64,000 nt of DNA, taken from Dugong dugon. Lineage: Eukaryota; Chordata; Mammalia; Sirenia; Dugongidae. The stretch lies in assembly GCA_030035585.1 (NCBI GenBank), contig CM057460.1, positions 127,704,714-127,768,713 on the forward strand, read 5' to 3'. The notes under the pieces were generated by a model, which was not told where the DNA came from, did no database searches, and saw nothing but the letters and a program-made list of their open reading frames with translations. The position numbers and the translations under genes were made by a program. This document shows positions 22,945 through 33,601 of this stretch, piece by piece (the first letter of the stretch is position 1; each line of letters opens with the position of its first letter).

Positions 22945-23445
22945 TACTGTTGTTGTTGTTAGGTGCCATTGTGTTGGTTCTGACTCATAGTGACCCTGTG
23001 TACTACAGAACGAAACATTGTCCAGTCCTCTGCCATCCTCACAATCGTTGTTATGCTTGAGCCCATTGTTGCAGCCACTGTGTCAATCCATCTCGTTGAG
23101 GGTCTTCCTGTTTTTCAATGACCCTCTACTTTACCAAGCATGAAGTCCTTCTCCAAGGACTGATCCCTCCTGACAAGTCCAAAGTATGCAAGAGGTAGTC
23201 TTGCCATCCTTGCATACTTTGGACTTGTCAGAAGCATTCTGGTTGTACTTCTTCCAAGACAGATTTGTTCATTCTTTTGGCAGTCCATGGTATATTCAAT
23301 ATTCTTGGCCAACACCACAATTCAAAGGTGTCAATTCTGCTATGGTCTTCCTTATTCATTGTACAGCTTCCTACACCTGTATAATATGACTTAATGTTTC
23401 CCATTTTTCTTCTCAGGAGTGCTTTGGCCGGTCTTGGCCCTTTGT
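22945..23445 (-). mobile_element. RTE LINE 3' fragment, antisense
   Basis: Reads from the RTE tail (TTGTTGTTGTTAGGTGCC, TGACTCATAGTGACCCTGTG) leftwards into the C-terminal coding part: CCAAGACAGATTTGTTCATT, CAGTCCATGGTATATTCAAT, CACCACAATTCAAAGGTG. It matches the complement of 28230-28560 in the sense RTE copy. It carries a perfect hairpin at 23170-23231. Inserted into L1 copy A. Confidence 0.85.
23170..23231. repeat. Perfect 23-bp inverted repeat with 16-bp loop
   Basis: Left arm 23170-23192 and right arm 23209-23231 are exact reverse complements (arm starts CTGACAAGTCCAAAGTATGC). The left arm aligns to the sense RTE copy near 28312-28345. The right arm is not explained by that copy. Confidence 0.95.
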
Positions 23446-23616
23446 TGTTTTATATAAATTTTAGAATCAGATAGTAAAGTTTAACAAAATAAGCCTGTTG
23501 GAATTTTAATTGGAGTTACATTCAATTAATATTTATTTTGGCAGAATTGATTTATTTAAGATAATGAACCTTGCTATCTGTGAGCACAGTGTTTCCCTCC
23601 GTATATCTTCTTTAAT

Positions 23617-23822
23617 GGAGTCCCTGGGTGCTGCAAATGGTTATCGCACTTGGCTACTAATGAAAGGTTGGAGAGTTGAGTCTACTCAGAGGCACTTAGG
23701 AAGAAAGGCCTGGTGATTTACTTCCAAAAAATCAGCCATTAAAAACTTTATGGAGCAAAGTCCTACTCTGACACATGTGGAGCTGCCATGAGTCAGAGTC
23801 TGCTTGATAGCAGCTGTTTTTT
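23617..23822 (+). repeat. AfroSINE, type B
   Basis: Sense copy from GGAGTCCCTGGGTGCTGC to GATAGCAGCTG, with GAAAGGCCTGGTGATTTAC in the middle. Inserted into L1 copy A. Confidence 0.9.
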
Positions 23823-24150
23823 CTATCTTTAATATCTTTCAATAAAATTTTGTAATATACTATTGTTTGTTTTAATATTTCCAGGTAGTTTTTTTTTTGC
23901 TTTTTTTCTTTCTCTTTCAAAAAGTTCTGATTATTCTTTGAATACATTTGCAAGTTTTTCTCTCAGAAATGTAACTCTTGGTAAAATTATTGAGGCTAAA
24001 GTTATGCCCATGTAAAATCTGAATAAATTTTACTAAGTTGTCCTCTAAGATTCTGTGCCAATTAACATTAGCACCAACAGTATATCATCATGTCCATTGG
24101 CCAGCATAATTGCCAGCATGGTAAAATAGGCACCACCTTACTTTTCATTA

Positions 24151-24322
24151 GGAAAACCTGGTGGCGCAGTGGTTAAGAGCTACGGCTGCTAACCAAAAGG
24201 TTGGCAGTTCAAATCTACCAGGTGCTCCTTGGAAACCGTATGGGGCAGTTCTACTTTGTCCTATAGCGTCTCTGTGAATTGGAATCGACTCGACCACAAC
24301 AGATTTGGTTTTTTTTGGTTTT
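24151..24322 (+). repeat. AfroSINE, short form
   Basis: Sense copy from GGAAAACCTGGTGGCGCAGT through GGTTGGCAGTTCAAATC to a GGTTTTTTTTGG tail. Confidence 0.93.
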
Positions 24323-25699
24323 ACTTTACATTGATTTCTAATGTGATAGACTGTAATTTAATTTATTAGCTGGAAATTTATAGTTTTCATAAACTTACTG
24401 CTCATTTCCCCTTTCTTCTTTTAACATAGAACATTGCCTTTTTTTCCCTAGTTAAAAGTGATCTTTAGTTTAGAAAATTTTATTTTATATATATTAAAAT
24501 ATTTTAAGATAGGTTGTTGCCTTTGTTTTAATTTTGACAGTGTTAATTTCTATATAATGTTCAAAATTTTCAAATCTGTTAGTCTTTCCATTTACAATTT
24601 CTGATTTTGCGCATTTGTTAACAATGTCTCCTCTGTACTGTATTCTTTTAATCTCCTTCACATTTTCTCTATTTAAACACTTTTTTCTCACATTTAATTT
24701 TGCAATATGTCTAAAACTTATTTTTTGTGTTAATCATATCAAATATGGAATAATTTCATGTATTTTTCTAAATATGTAACTACCTTTAGCATAACCATTT
24801 ATTTAATGGTATATCCCTTTTCTATTGTTTTGAAATGCACCTATTTTATGTATTAAATTCCCATATACATGAGTCTTTAAATGGTCTCAGTTCTGTTCTG
24901 TTTATTTACTTACTTTGCTATGTCAATTCCATACTGTTTTAATTACTCTAGTTTCATGTTATGTTTTGATGTCTGGTAGGGCAAATCCCTCCTCCAAGAT
25001 TCAATTTTCTTCTTTTTCAAAACATTTTCTTGAATATTTTCTTGTCCTGATGAATACTAAAGTCAACAATTTAATCTCTATTACATTTCCTATTTGTATA
25101 TTTTTTAGAGTAATTGAATGATTTTGTATATTAACTTTGGAAGAAATGTCATTCTTAGATATTGAGATTTCTCATTCCACAACATTATATATTTGCTCAG
25201 GTCTTTAAAAATTCCTCCAGCAAAATTTTATAAGTTTCATCATATAGTTTTTTTAATATTACTTTTTGTTGCTGAGTAGTAATACATTTAATTATTACTA
25301 TGTATGTCATTGTATGGACATACCATAATTTATATATCTATATACCTGTTGACTGACATTTGGGTTGACTGACATTCTAGTGTTTGGCTATTACACATAA
25401 ACCTACCATGGACATTTATTGTATTTTCATTGTCATACAGTTCAAAATATTTTAAAATTTCTCTTGTAATTTCATCTTGATCCATGCATTATTTAGAAGT
25501 CTGTTGTTTAAATTACAAATATTTTTGGGTCTTCCTAGATATCTTATTATGAATGATTTCTAATTTAATTTTGTTGTGGTCAGAGAATATTCTCTGTATG
25601 ATTTCAGTTTTTTTAAATTTATTGAGTCTTGTTTGATGGCAATACATATTCTTTTCCAGATGACATAATGAATTCACTTAAATGTGTAAGTGAATTTCT

Positions 25700-25895
25700 T
25701 GCCATTGTTGTGTGCTGTGAAGTCGATTCTGATTCGTAATGACCTTATAGGATAGCATAGAACTACCTAATAGGGTTTCCTAGATGGAAATCTTTATGGA
25801 AGCAGATTGCAAGGTCTTTACCTTGGTGGAGTGGCTGGTGAGTTAGCACCACCAACCTTTTAGTTAGTAGCTTAGTGCTTAACCATTGCACCACC
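25700..25895 (-). repeat. AfroSINE, outer copy of a three-part nest
   Basis: Reverse copy from CATTGTTGTGTGCTGTGAAG to GCACCACC. Its last bases, CCACCAGGGCACC, are displaced to 26201-26215 by two later insertions at the same point. Confidence 0.9.
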
Positions 25896-25965
25896 AAAAA
25901 AACCAAACCAAATAAACGTATTGCCTTTGAGTCCATTTCAACTTTCCAAATCATAGTGAACCACC
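25896..25965 (-). repeat. AfroSINE, 5'-truncated nested copy
   Basis: A-rich tail (AAAAAACCAAACC), then GTATTGCCTTTGAGTCC, breaking off after ATCATAGTGA and followed by ACCACC, the presumed duplicated target. Confidence 0.8.
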
Positions 25966-26200
25966 AAAACAAAAAATAACAAAATAACAAAACAAACTTG
26001 TTGCCTTTGAGTCAATTCTGACACATAGCAACTCTATATGACAGAGTAGAACTTGAAAACCCATAGGTTTTCAAGACTGTAATCTTTATGGAAGCAGACT
26101 GCCATCTTTCTTCCATGAAACTTCTATTAGGTTTGAACCACCAATCTTTCAGTTAGCAGCCAGGTGCTTTACCACTGCACTACCAGAACTCCTTTTAATG
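25966..26200 (-). repeat. AfroSINE, long form, nested copy
   Basis: Reverse copy from (AACAAA)n and TTGTTGCCTTTGAGTCAATT through CTGTAATCTTTATGGAAGC to CACTACCAGAACTCC at 26193. A third ACCACC follows at 26202-26207. Confidence 0.9.
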
Positions 26201-26215
26201 TACCACCAGGGCACC

Positions 26216-28562
26216 ATTGAAATATATTTCGGGATGTATTAATAATTATTAGTGATTGGAATGTGAAAGTTGGAAACAAAGAAGAAGGCTTGGTAGTTGG
26301 AAAATACGGCCTTGTTGATAGAAACGATGCCGGAGATTGCATGATAGAATTTTGCAAGACCAATGACTTCTTCATTGCAAATACCTTTTTTCAACAACAT
26401 AAACAGTGATTATACTTGTAGACCTTGCCAGATGGAATACACAGGAATCAAATCCACTACATCTGTGGAAGGAGACAATGGAAAAGCTCAATATCATCAG
26501 TCAGAACAAGGCCAGGGGCCGACTGCAGAACAGACCATTAGTTGCTCATATGCAAGTTCAAGTTGAAGTTGAAGAAATTTAGAACAAGTCCACGAGAGCC
26601 AAAATACGACCTTGAGTATATCCCATCTGAATTTAGAGACCATCTCATGAATAGATTTGATGCGTTGAATACTAATGATTGAAGACCAGATGAGTTGTGG
26701 AATGACATCAAGGACATGGTACATGAAGAAAACAAGAGGTCAGTAAAAAGACAGGTGAGAAAATGAATATCACAAGAGACTCTGAACTTGCTTTCAAACA
26801 GCGAGTAGCTAAAGCAAAAGGAAGAAATGAAGTAAAAGAGCTGAACGGAATATTTCAAAGGCAGCTTGAGAAGACAAAGTGAAGTATTATAATGACATTT
26901 GCAAAGACCTGGAGTTAGAAAACCAAAAGGGAACAAAACGCTCGGCATTTCTCAAGCTGAAAGAACTGAAGAAAAATATCAAGCCTCGAGTGCAATATTG
27001 AAAGATTCTATGGGGAATATATTAAACAAAGCAGGAAGCATCAAAAGAAGATGGCAGGAATACACAGAGTCACTATACCAAAAAGAACTGGATGACATTC
27101 AACCCTTTCAGGAGATAGCATATAATCAGGAACTGATGATACTGAAGGAAGAGGTCCAAGCTTCACTGAAGGTATTGGCAAAAAACAAATCTCCAGGACA
27201 TGAGGGAATATCAGTTGAGATATTTCAATGAATGGATGCAGTGCTGGAAGTGCTCACTCATCTATGCCAAGAAATTTGGAAGACAGCTACTTGGCCAACC
27301 AACTGGAAGAGATCCATATTTATGCCTATTCCAAAGAAAGATGATCCAACAGAATGCAGAAAATATCAAACCACCAGTATCACTAATATTACATGCAAGT
27401 AAAATTTTGCTGAAGATCATTCAAAAGCGGTTGCAGCAGTACATGACAGGGAACTGCCAGAAGTTTCAAGCCAGATTCAGAAGAGGCCTTGGAACCAGGG
27501 ATATCATTGCTGATGTCAGATGGATCATGGCTGAAAGCAGAGAGTACCAGAAAGGTGTTTTCCTGTGTCTTATTGACTGTGTAGATCATAACAAATTATG
27601 GATAACATTGCAAAGAATGGGCATTCCAGAACATTTAATTGTGCTCATGAGGAATCTGTACGTAGATCAAGAGGCAGTCGTTCAAACAGAACAAGAGGAT
27701 ACTGCATGGTTTAAAGCCATGATTGTGTCTTTCACCATACTTATTCAATCTGTATGCTGAGCAAATAACCTGATAAGCTGGACTGTATGAAGAAGAACGG
27801 GGCGTCAAGATTGGAGGAAGACTCATTAACAACCTAATTTATGCAGATGACACAATCTTGCTTGCTGACAGTGAAGAGGACTTGAAGCACTTGCTGATGA
27901 AGATCAAAGACCACAGTCTTCAGTATGGGTTGCACCTCAACATAAAGAAAACAAAAATCCTCACAACTGGACCAATAAGCAGCATCGTGATAAATGCAGA
28001 AAAGATTGAAGTTGTCAAGGATTTCATTTTACTTGGATCCATAGTCAACACCCATGGAAGCAGCAGTCAAGAAATCAAGTGATGTATTGCACTGGGCAAA
28101 TCTGCTGCAAAAGACTGCTTTAAAGTGTTAAAAAGCAAAGATGTCATCTTGAAGACTAAGTTGCGCCTGACCCAAGCCATGGTGTTTTCAGTTGCTTCAT
28201 ATGCATGCGAAAACTGGACAATGAATAAGGAAGATGGAAGAAGAATTGATGCCTTTGAATTGTGGTGTTGGCAAAGAATATTGACTGTATCAGGGACTGC
28301 CAAAAGAACGAACAAATCTATGTCTCACATACTTTGGACACATTATCAGGAGGGACCAGTCCCTGGAGAAGGACGTCATGCTTGGTAAAGTAGAGGGCCA
28401 TTGAAAAGAGCAAAATCCTGAAGGATATGGTTTGGCACAGTGGCTGCAACAATGGGCTCAAGCATAACGATTGTGAGGATGGCTCAGGACCAGACAGTGT
28501 TTTGTTCTGCTGTACACAGGGTCGCTATGAATTGGAACTGACTTGAGGGTAGCTAACAACAA
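26216..28562 (+). mobile_element. RTE-clade LINE, 5'-truncated and frame-broken
   Basis: Encodes remnants of a single endonuclease/reverse-transcriptase ORF in several frames. The endonuclease end reads SDWNVKVGNK (about 26250) and IANTFFQQHK (26374-26403). Polymerase parts are at 26899-27231 (KSPGHEGISVEIFQ), 27200-27760, the palm motif YADD at 27840-27851, then a C-terminal region at 27858-28082 and 28125-28390. Stops and frameshifts separate these pieces, so it is dead. The 3' tail GGTCGCTATGAATTGG...GCTAACAACAAC equals the SINE tail. It lies within L1 copy B. RTE/BovB-like LINEs are abundant in elephants; the exact subfamily is not assigned. Confidence 0.9.
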
Positions 28563-28670
28563 CATATATATTTAAATATAAAAATATAAATATATATTTA
28601 AATGGAGCCTTGTATACATGTACATGTATACATATGTATATATATGGGCACACACACACGTAAATATATA
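28563..28670. repeat. AT-rich low-complexity tract
   Basis: TATATTTAAATA-type runs follow the RTE tail, with a perfect 22-bp palindrome at 28611-28632 (TGTATACATGT and its complement) and a short (CA)n. Confidence 0.85.
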
Positions 28671-28887
28671 CTGGAAAAGAATATTTATTCTTCAGTTGTT
28701 GGGTATAAAGTATTCTTTAAATGTCAGTTAGATCAAGGTGGTTGGTACTATTTTTGAGACCATCTAAGTCTTTAATGATTATTTTTGTCTACTTGTTCAA
28801 TCAATTGCTGATTATTTAAGTGTTTATTTCTCCCTTTAATTCTGTCCATTTTTGCTTCCCATATTTTGAGGTTCTATTATTAGGTAT

Positions 28888-29063
28888 GGAGTCCTGGTGG
28901 CGCAGTGGTTAAGAGCTCAGCTGCTAACCAAAATGTCAGCAGTGTGAATACACTCACCGCTCCTTGGAAATCCTATGGGCCAGTTCTACTTTGTCCTGTA
29001 TGGTCACTATGAGTCAGAATCAACTCGATAGCAATGGGTTTTTTTGTTTTTTTTTTTTTTTGG
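28888..29063 (+). repeat. AfroSINE, short form
   Basis: Sense copy from GGAGTCCTGGTGGCGCAGTG (head begins at 28888) to a T-rich tail. Target-site duplication TATTATTAGGTAT (28875-28887) and TATTATCAGGTAT (29064-29076), one mismatch. It splits L1 copy B. Confidence 0.95.
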
Positions 29064-29545
29064 TATTATCAGGTATATACACATTTATAAGCTTTATTTC
29101 GTCCTGACAAATGGTTCCTTTTCATTATAAAATGTGCCTCTTTATCTCCGTTAATATATTTTTTTTTTAGTCTGCATTACTTGTTCATATAAATACTACT
29201 CCTGGATTTATGCTTAGTGTTTGTCTAATATTTCTTTTTCTATCAATTTACTTTCCTCCCTTCTGTGCCTTTGTATTTAAAGGATGTCTCTTGTAGGCAG
29301 CATACAATCGAGTCTTGCTTTGCTATCCACTATGATAATCTCTGATTTTTAATTGGGGTTTTTAGACCTACAATATTTACTGTGATTATTGTTATAAGAT
29401 TTTAGTCTATCTAAAATTTTATTATGGGTTTTCTGCTTGTTCCCGTTGTTTTTATTTCTCTGTATCTCTCTTCTGCCTTCATTTGCCGCCCCCCCCCCCC
29501 ATTTTCTATATTACATTTAAATATGTCTAATGATTTTCTCAAACA

Positions 29546-29651
29546 CAGCAACCATCATGAGAATGGCGCAGGAGCGGGCAGTGCTTCGTTCTGCTGTACA
29601 TAGGGTTGCTATGATTCAGAATTGACTGGATGGCACCTAACAACAGCAACA
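29546..29651 (+). mobile_element. RTE LINE 3' terminal fragment
   Basis: About 105 bp of the RTE 3' end: CAACCATCATGAGAATGGCG, CTTCGTTCTGCTGTACATAG, CACCTAACAACAGCAAC. It is a strongly 5'-truncated insertion into L1 copy B. Confidence 0.85.
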
Positions 29652-29883
29652 TTGACTTTTTGGCTATATTATTCTTTTTTACTTTGTTTTGATTTAGGAG
29701 TTGCTCTAGTAATTTTAATATACATAATTAACTTAGCACAGTTTATTTAGAGTTAATTTTGTACCAGTTCACATAAAATATAAAAACTTTGCCATCATAC
29801 AAATGCCCTTACTCCCCTACTGTTCATGTTTTTATGTATAGCACATGTGCATATATTGATAACCTCATTAATGTCCAGATTTT

Positions 29884-30070
29884 CTAGTTGCTGTCGAGTG
29901 GATTCTGACCCATAGTGACACTTTACGTTGCAGATTAGAACTGTGTTCCGTAGGGCTTTCATGGCTGTGACCTTTTGGAAGCAGATCACTGAGGTGCCTC
30001 TAGGTGGGTAAAAACTACCAACTTTTTGGCTAATGACTGTGATCTTAACTGTTTATACCACTCAGGGATA
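29884..30070 (-). repeat. AfroSINE, type B
   Basis: Reverse copy from TAGTTGCTGTCGAGTGGATT through GTGACCTTTTGGAAGCAGAT to TATACCACTCAGGGAT. Confidence 0.9.
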
Positions 30071-30478
30071 TGAAGCCTTTATTTTCATATTTTTCTTTCT
30101 ACATTCTTTCCTAGAAGTACCTTTTTCCAACCATTTACTTTATTATATTACTATATATATATATATATATATATAGCAGATGAGTCACATGATTACTAGT
30201 ATATTTTAGAAAACATATTCTGCCTTGCCCCTAGTCTTTTAAATGCAGTTGATCTTTCTAAATTCAATAGCATAGTGAGTACCTGATGGCAGGTATACAT
30301 AATAAATATAACTGGCTTGAGTATTCATTCCACTTACCTCTTGCTCTCCTACATCTGTTTTGAGACCTTGTCACTTTGATCCTCAGCCCTTTAGTTTTAA
30401 TTTCTTCTTCTGGATTCCTAGATTTAGGACCATGTTTAAACTCCCTTCTTTGCTTTTTTCTTCCCCCCCACCAAGGTC

Positions 30479-31172
30479 TTTTTTTTTTTAAATTGTTTTT
30501 AGACGAAGGTTTACACAGCAAATTAGTTTCTTATTGAACAATTAATACACATTATTTTGTGACACTGGTTGCCAACCCCATGACATGTCAACACTCTCCC
30601 TTCTCAACCTTGAGTTTCCCTATTAACAGTTTTCCTGTCCCCTCCTGCCTTCTTGTCCTTGCCCCTGGGCCGTGTGCCCCTTTAGTCCTGTTTTGTTTTA
30701 TGGGCATGTCTAATCTTTGGCTGAAGGGTGAACTTTAGGAGTGACTTCATTACTGAGCTAAAAGGGTGTCCCGGGACCATACTCTCAGGGTTTCTCCAGT
30801 CTCTGTCTGGCCCGTAAGTCTAGTTTTTTTTGTGTGTGTGTGGGGGGGGGGTTAGAATTTTGCTCTACATTTTTCTCCAGCTGTGTCCGGAACTCTCTAT
30901 TGTGATCCCTGTCAGAGCAGTCAGTGGTGGTAGGTGGGCACCATCTAGTTGTACTGGCAGTGGTAGTTGTGGGCCATTAGTCCTTTGGACTAATCTTTCC
31001 CTAGTGACTTTGTTTTTTTTCATTCTCCCTTGCTCCAGATGGGGTAGGACCAGTGGAGTATTTAGATGGCCACTGGCAAGCGTTTATGACCCCAGATGCT
31101 ACTCACCAAAGTAGAATGTAAAGCATTTTATTTATAAACTATGTTATGCCAGTTGAACTAGATGTCCTCCCC
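30479..31172 (-). mobile_element. Afrotherian-type L1 3' end
   Basis: Same element as 20683-21378: T-run, ACGAAGGTTTACACAGCAAA, CCCATGACATGTCAACACTC, CTAATCTTTGGCTGAAGGG, and the break at CTATGTTATGCCAGTTGAAC. An internal GT/G-run (30829-30850) replaces the T-run seen in the other copy. Confidence 0.8.
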
Positions 31173-32512
31173 CTCCCCCCATGGGGACTGTGGTCCCCAG
31201 CCCTCAGCCCAGTAATTCGGCCCCTCAGGGTTAACTTCCTTCTTTGAATTGCTAACTTTATGCTTTGCTCCAGTTTTGCTTCCCTTAGTTTCTTCATCCC
31301 TCCAACTTTGAGTGGCCCATTTCCTAACTGGTCATTTGCTTTGTGTGACTGTCTACTAGCCATAGATTTTGGATCTGATTTTTTTTCTACTAACCCTCAC
31401 AGTAAATCACAGGGGGATAAAATTTGTATGATTCTTCTGGTAGTAATCTCAGATGAGTTAAAGAGAAAGACTAGAAGCTAGATGGCTATTCCACGTCTAG
31501 TTCAGGTGGTGAGTAAGATAGGTAGGAGGGCCTGAACCAAGGCAGTTAAAAATTTGTTCTTAAACAGTTGTACTTGTGAAAAACATTACTACAAAGGTGG
31601 CATTTCTCAGTTATGCTTCTGATTACTTTGTGTTTCATTATCTCTAGAAGTGGGATACCATGAAATTGCTTAAGAAGTTAGAAATAACAAGTGGGAAAAT
31701 GTAGGGAACACATACGAATGGACAGTTGGATCCATATTGTCCTCAATGTGTCTAAAGCTGGGTCTGGGGCTTTATGTCATGGTATTAACCTCATCTCTCC
31801 ACTATAATCATGCAAGAGTTATATAGGCTTCGGAGAATACTTTTCAATTTTTGTTTCATTTTTCTTGAAGATGATCTGATTTCCTCTTGTCTTCACAGTG
31901 GAAAGTCACAGGTACCTGATCACAGCAGGCACCCCTGCACAGTATTTAGAATGAAAACTATATTTATCTTTTATAATGAATGTTAGATTGATAGTCCGTG
32001 TCTCAGCTACCAGGCATAATTTAAAATGTGATTCACGTAATAAGGAATTCATTGTAGAGATAATTTACTGAAAAGGAATTTATTGTAGAAACTGCAGCAG
32101 AGATGCTAGGAATTTCTTCCAAATCACCCAAGACTTAGGGGGCTCTCAGTGTGCTCCATTCTCATATAAAAGCCATCTAATACAAATGCAGATTGTGACT
32201 AGAGAAGACAGGGCTTACCTTTGTGTTAGAATAATTATTATTTGAAAGAATCTCCTGTGCTTGTCTACACAAAGCTGAAATGCTTTTATGATTGACTACA
32301 TTTTTGCTTTATATGCTAGTGTTTTGTTATCTCATAACCCGTTCATTCACCTCATGTTGAAGGTTATGTCCATGTTTACAGTGTGAAGTGGAGAGCTCCA
32401 GAAGAGATGGACATTCTTCAGACCTCCACTCTAATTTTAAAGGGAAATGGGGGGATTGTTAGAACTCAACTATTGATCAGATAATTAAGATATTCACTCG
32501 ATTTTGTGTAGG
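31173..32512. other. No recognised feature
   Basis: Unique sequence. 31173-31200 is C-rich. Short open frames at 31139-31481 on both strands are not protein-like. A small internal near-repeat (AAGGAATTCATTGTAGA / AAGGAATTTATTGTAGA) lies at 32042 and 32073. Confidence 0.5.
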
Positions 32513-33398
32513 GGCTGTTCTTAGTTACCATTGAGTTGCCTCTTGACTCATGGCGACCCCATTCATGATGGAAAAAAACACTGCTAGGTCCTGCACTATC
32601 CTTATGATTAGCTGCAGCTCAAGTCATTGGGACCCATAGGGTTTCATTGGCTGATTTTCAAAAGTAGATCACTAGGCCTTTCTTCCCAGTCCATCTTATT
32701 GTGGAAGTTCCTCTGAAACCTGATCAGCATCACAGCAATGTGCAAGCCTCCACTGACAGATGGGTGGTGGCTATGAGACCAGCTAGGGATAGAAAAGGAC
32801 TTAAATGACAAGTTATGTCGGTTAAAAATTTTCTAGAAGAACGGTGCAAATGTTGTTTGCTTCCTCCTAATCTGTCCACGAGTAGCAATCTTCCATATCA
32901 GCCAATTAGAACTAGAATCCTGGGCATGCTACGCGGTAAGAGACCAGGTCCAAGGGCAGATGGCCTCACGTTGTGTTGCCTGGGAACCAGAATCACTGGA
33001 CATAGGTCATGGAGCGGTGACTGAGCCCATTTCCGAAGTGAGAAGTCCGTCACCCACTTCCGTGCCAGAATCCTACCCCGACCCTGTTTTGAATATATTT
33101 GAAGTTATTGGATATGTATGACTTTCCCTTTCTCGCATGGTATAAATCTGCACCCCAGCCCTTTGTTCAGAGAAAGTGCTTTCAGGGAGGATCCCCCCAT
33201 CTCTCCTTACTGGCCGCGAGTAATAAACTATGCCTTGCTTTAAATCCACTTGACTCTTAGTTATTCTTAAGGAGAGTACAAGCGGCAAACTCATTGCGTT
33301 TGGTAACAGCTATGCATAAGGTGCACTGGACAGGAGTTGAACCCAGATCTCTCACATGCAAGGAAAATTTCTACTACTGGACCGCTACTGACCCATTT
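32513..33398 (-). repeat. tRNA-Gly/RTE-type SINE (type C), split by an LTR
   Basis: The RTE-like tail is at left (TTACCATTGAGTTGCCTCTT, CACTGCTAGGTCCTGC), followed by CAAAAGTAGATCACTAGGCC and GGGTGGTGGCTA. It resumes at 33313 with TGCATAAGGTGCACTGG, GTTGAACCCAGATCTC and TTTCTACTACTGGACC, which on the minus strand is a worn tRNA-Gly-like promoter. A 535-bp LTR separates the halves. Confidence 0.85.
32774..33308 (+). mobile_element. Solo LTR of an ERV1-like endogenous retrovirus
   Basis: A 535-bp element with TG at 32774 and CA at 33308, flanked by the 4-bp repeat GCTA (32770-32773 and 33309-33312) within a SINE. A TATA box TATAAATC lies at 33141 and an AATAAA signal at 33222, in the order expected for U3-R-U5. 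No internal retroviral sequence remains, so it is a solo LTR from recombination. Family name not assigned. 4-bp duplications are typical of gammaretrovirus-like ERV1. Confidence 0.85.
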
Positions 33399-33410
33399 AT
33401 GTAGGTATAC

Positions 33411-33601
33411 CCATTAAAAACCCATTGCTACTGAATCAATTCTGACTCATATCGACACTATAGGACAGAATAGAATTGCCCCATAGGGTTTCCAAGGCTG
33501 TAATCTTTACGGAAGCAAACTGCCACATCTTTCTTCCACAGAGTGGCTGGTGGGTTTGAACTGCTTACCTTTCAGTCAGCAGCCAAGCGCTTAACCACTT
33601 T
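33411..33601 (-). repeat. AfroSINE, long form
   Basis: Reverse copy from AAAAACCCATTGCTACTG through CTGTAATCTTTACGGAAGC to CCAAGCGCTTAACCACTTTG; the last bases of the head are lost. Confidence 0.92.

Larger units (their letters stand above)
20000..23990 (-). mobile_element. Ancient L1 (copy A), antisense, broken by nested insertions
   Basis: Remnants of one old L1M-type LINE-1 read in order on the minus strand, 3' end at left. They are 20180-20454 (3' UTR: TTTTTGAACTTTAAG, ACATTCATCCATGTTGAATG), 21379-21491, 22223-22944 (ORF2 end: CAGTTTACATTCC, GAGCATCTTTTCAG), 23446-23616 (ATATAAATTTTAGAATCAG, AGCCTGTTGGAATTTTAATT) and 23823-23990. MIR, a younger L1 3' end, MLT1, RTE and AfroSINE insertions separate them. 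No open frame survives. The left limit is soft. Confidence 0.72.
23991..30290 (-). mobile_element. Ancient L1 (copy B), antisense, host of SINEs and an RTE
   Basis: A second old L1 in the same orientation, from 3' (left) to about mid-ORF2 (right). Segments are 23991-24150, 24323-25240 (GATGTCTGGTAGGGCAAATC), 25441-25699 (GTTGTGGTCAGAGAATATTC), 28671-28887 (TTGTTGGGTATAAAG), 29064-29545 (CTCTTGTAGGCAGCATACAA) and 29652-29883 (GGAGTTGCTCTAGTAATTTT). A short extra L1 piece (25245-25440, GCTGAGTAGTAATACATTTA) lies inside. All frames are broken. A 14-base C-run sits at 29489-29500. Confidence 0.75.

Noticed and set aside
26497-26948. 136-codon minus-strand frame opposite the RTE
   Set aside because: It is the antisense shadow of the degraded RTE coding region; the sense strand explains the sequence.
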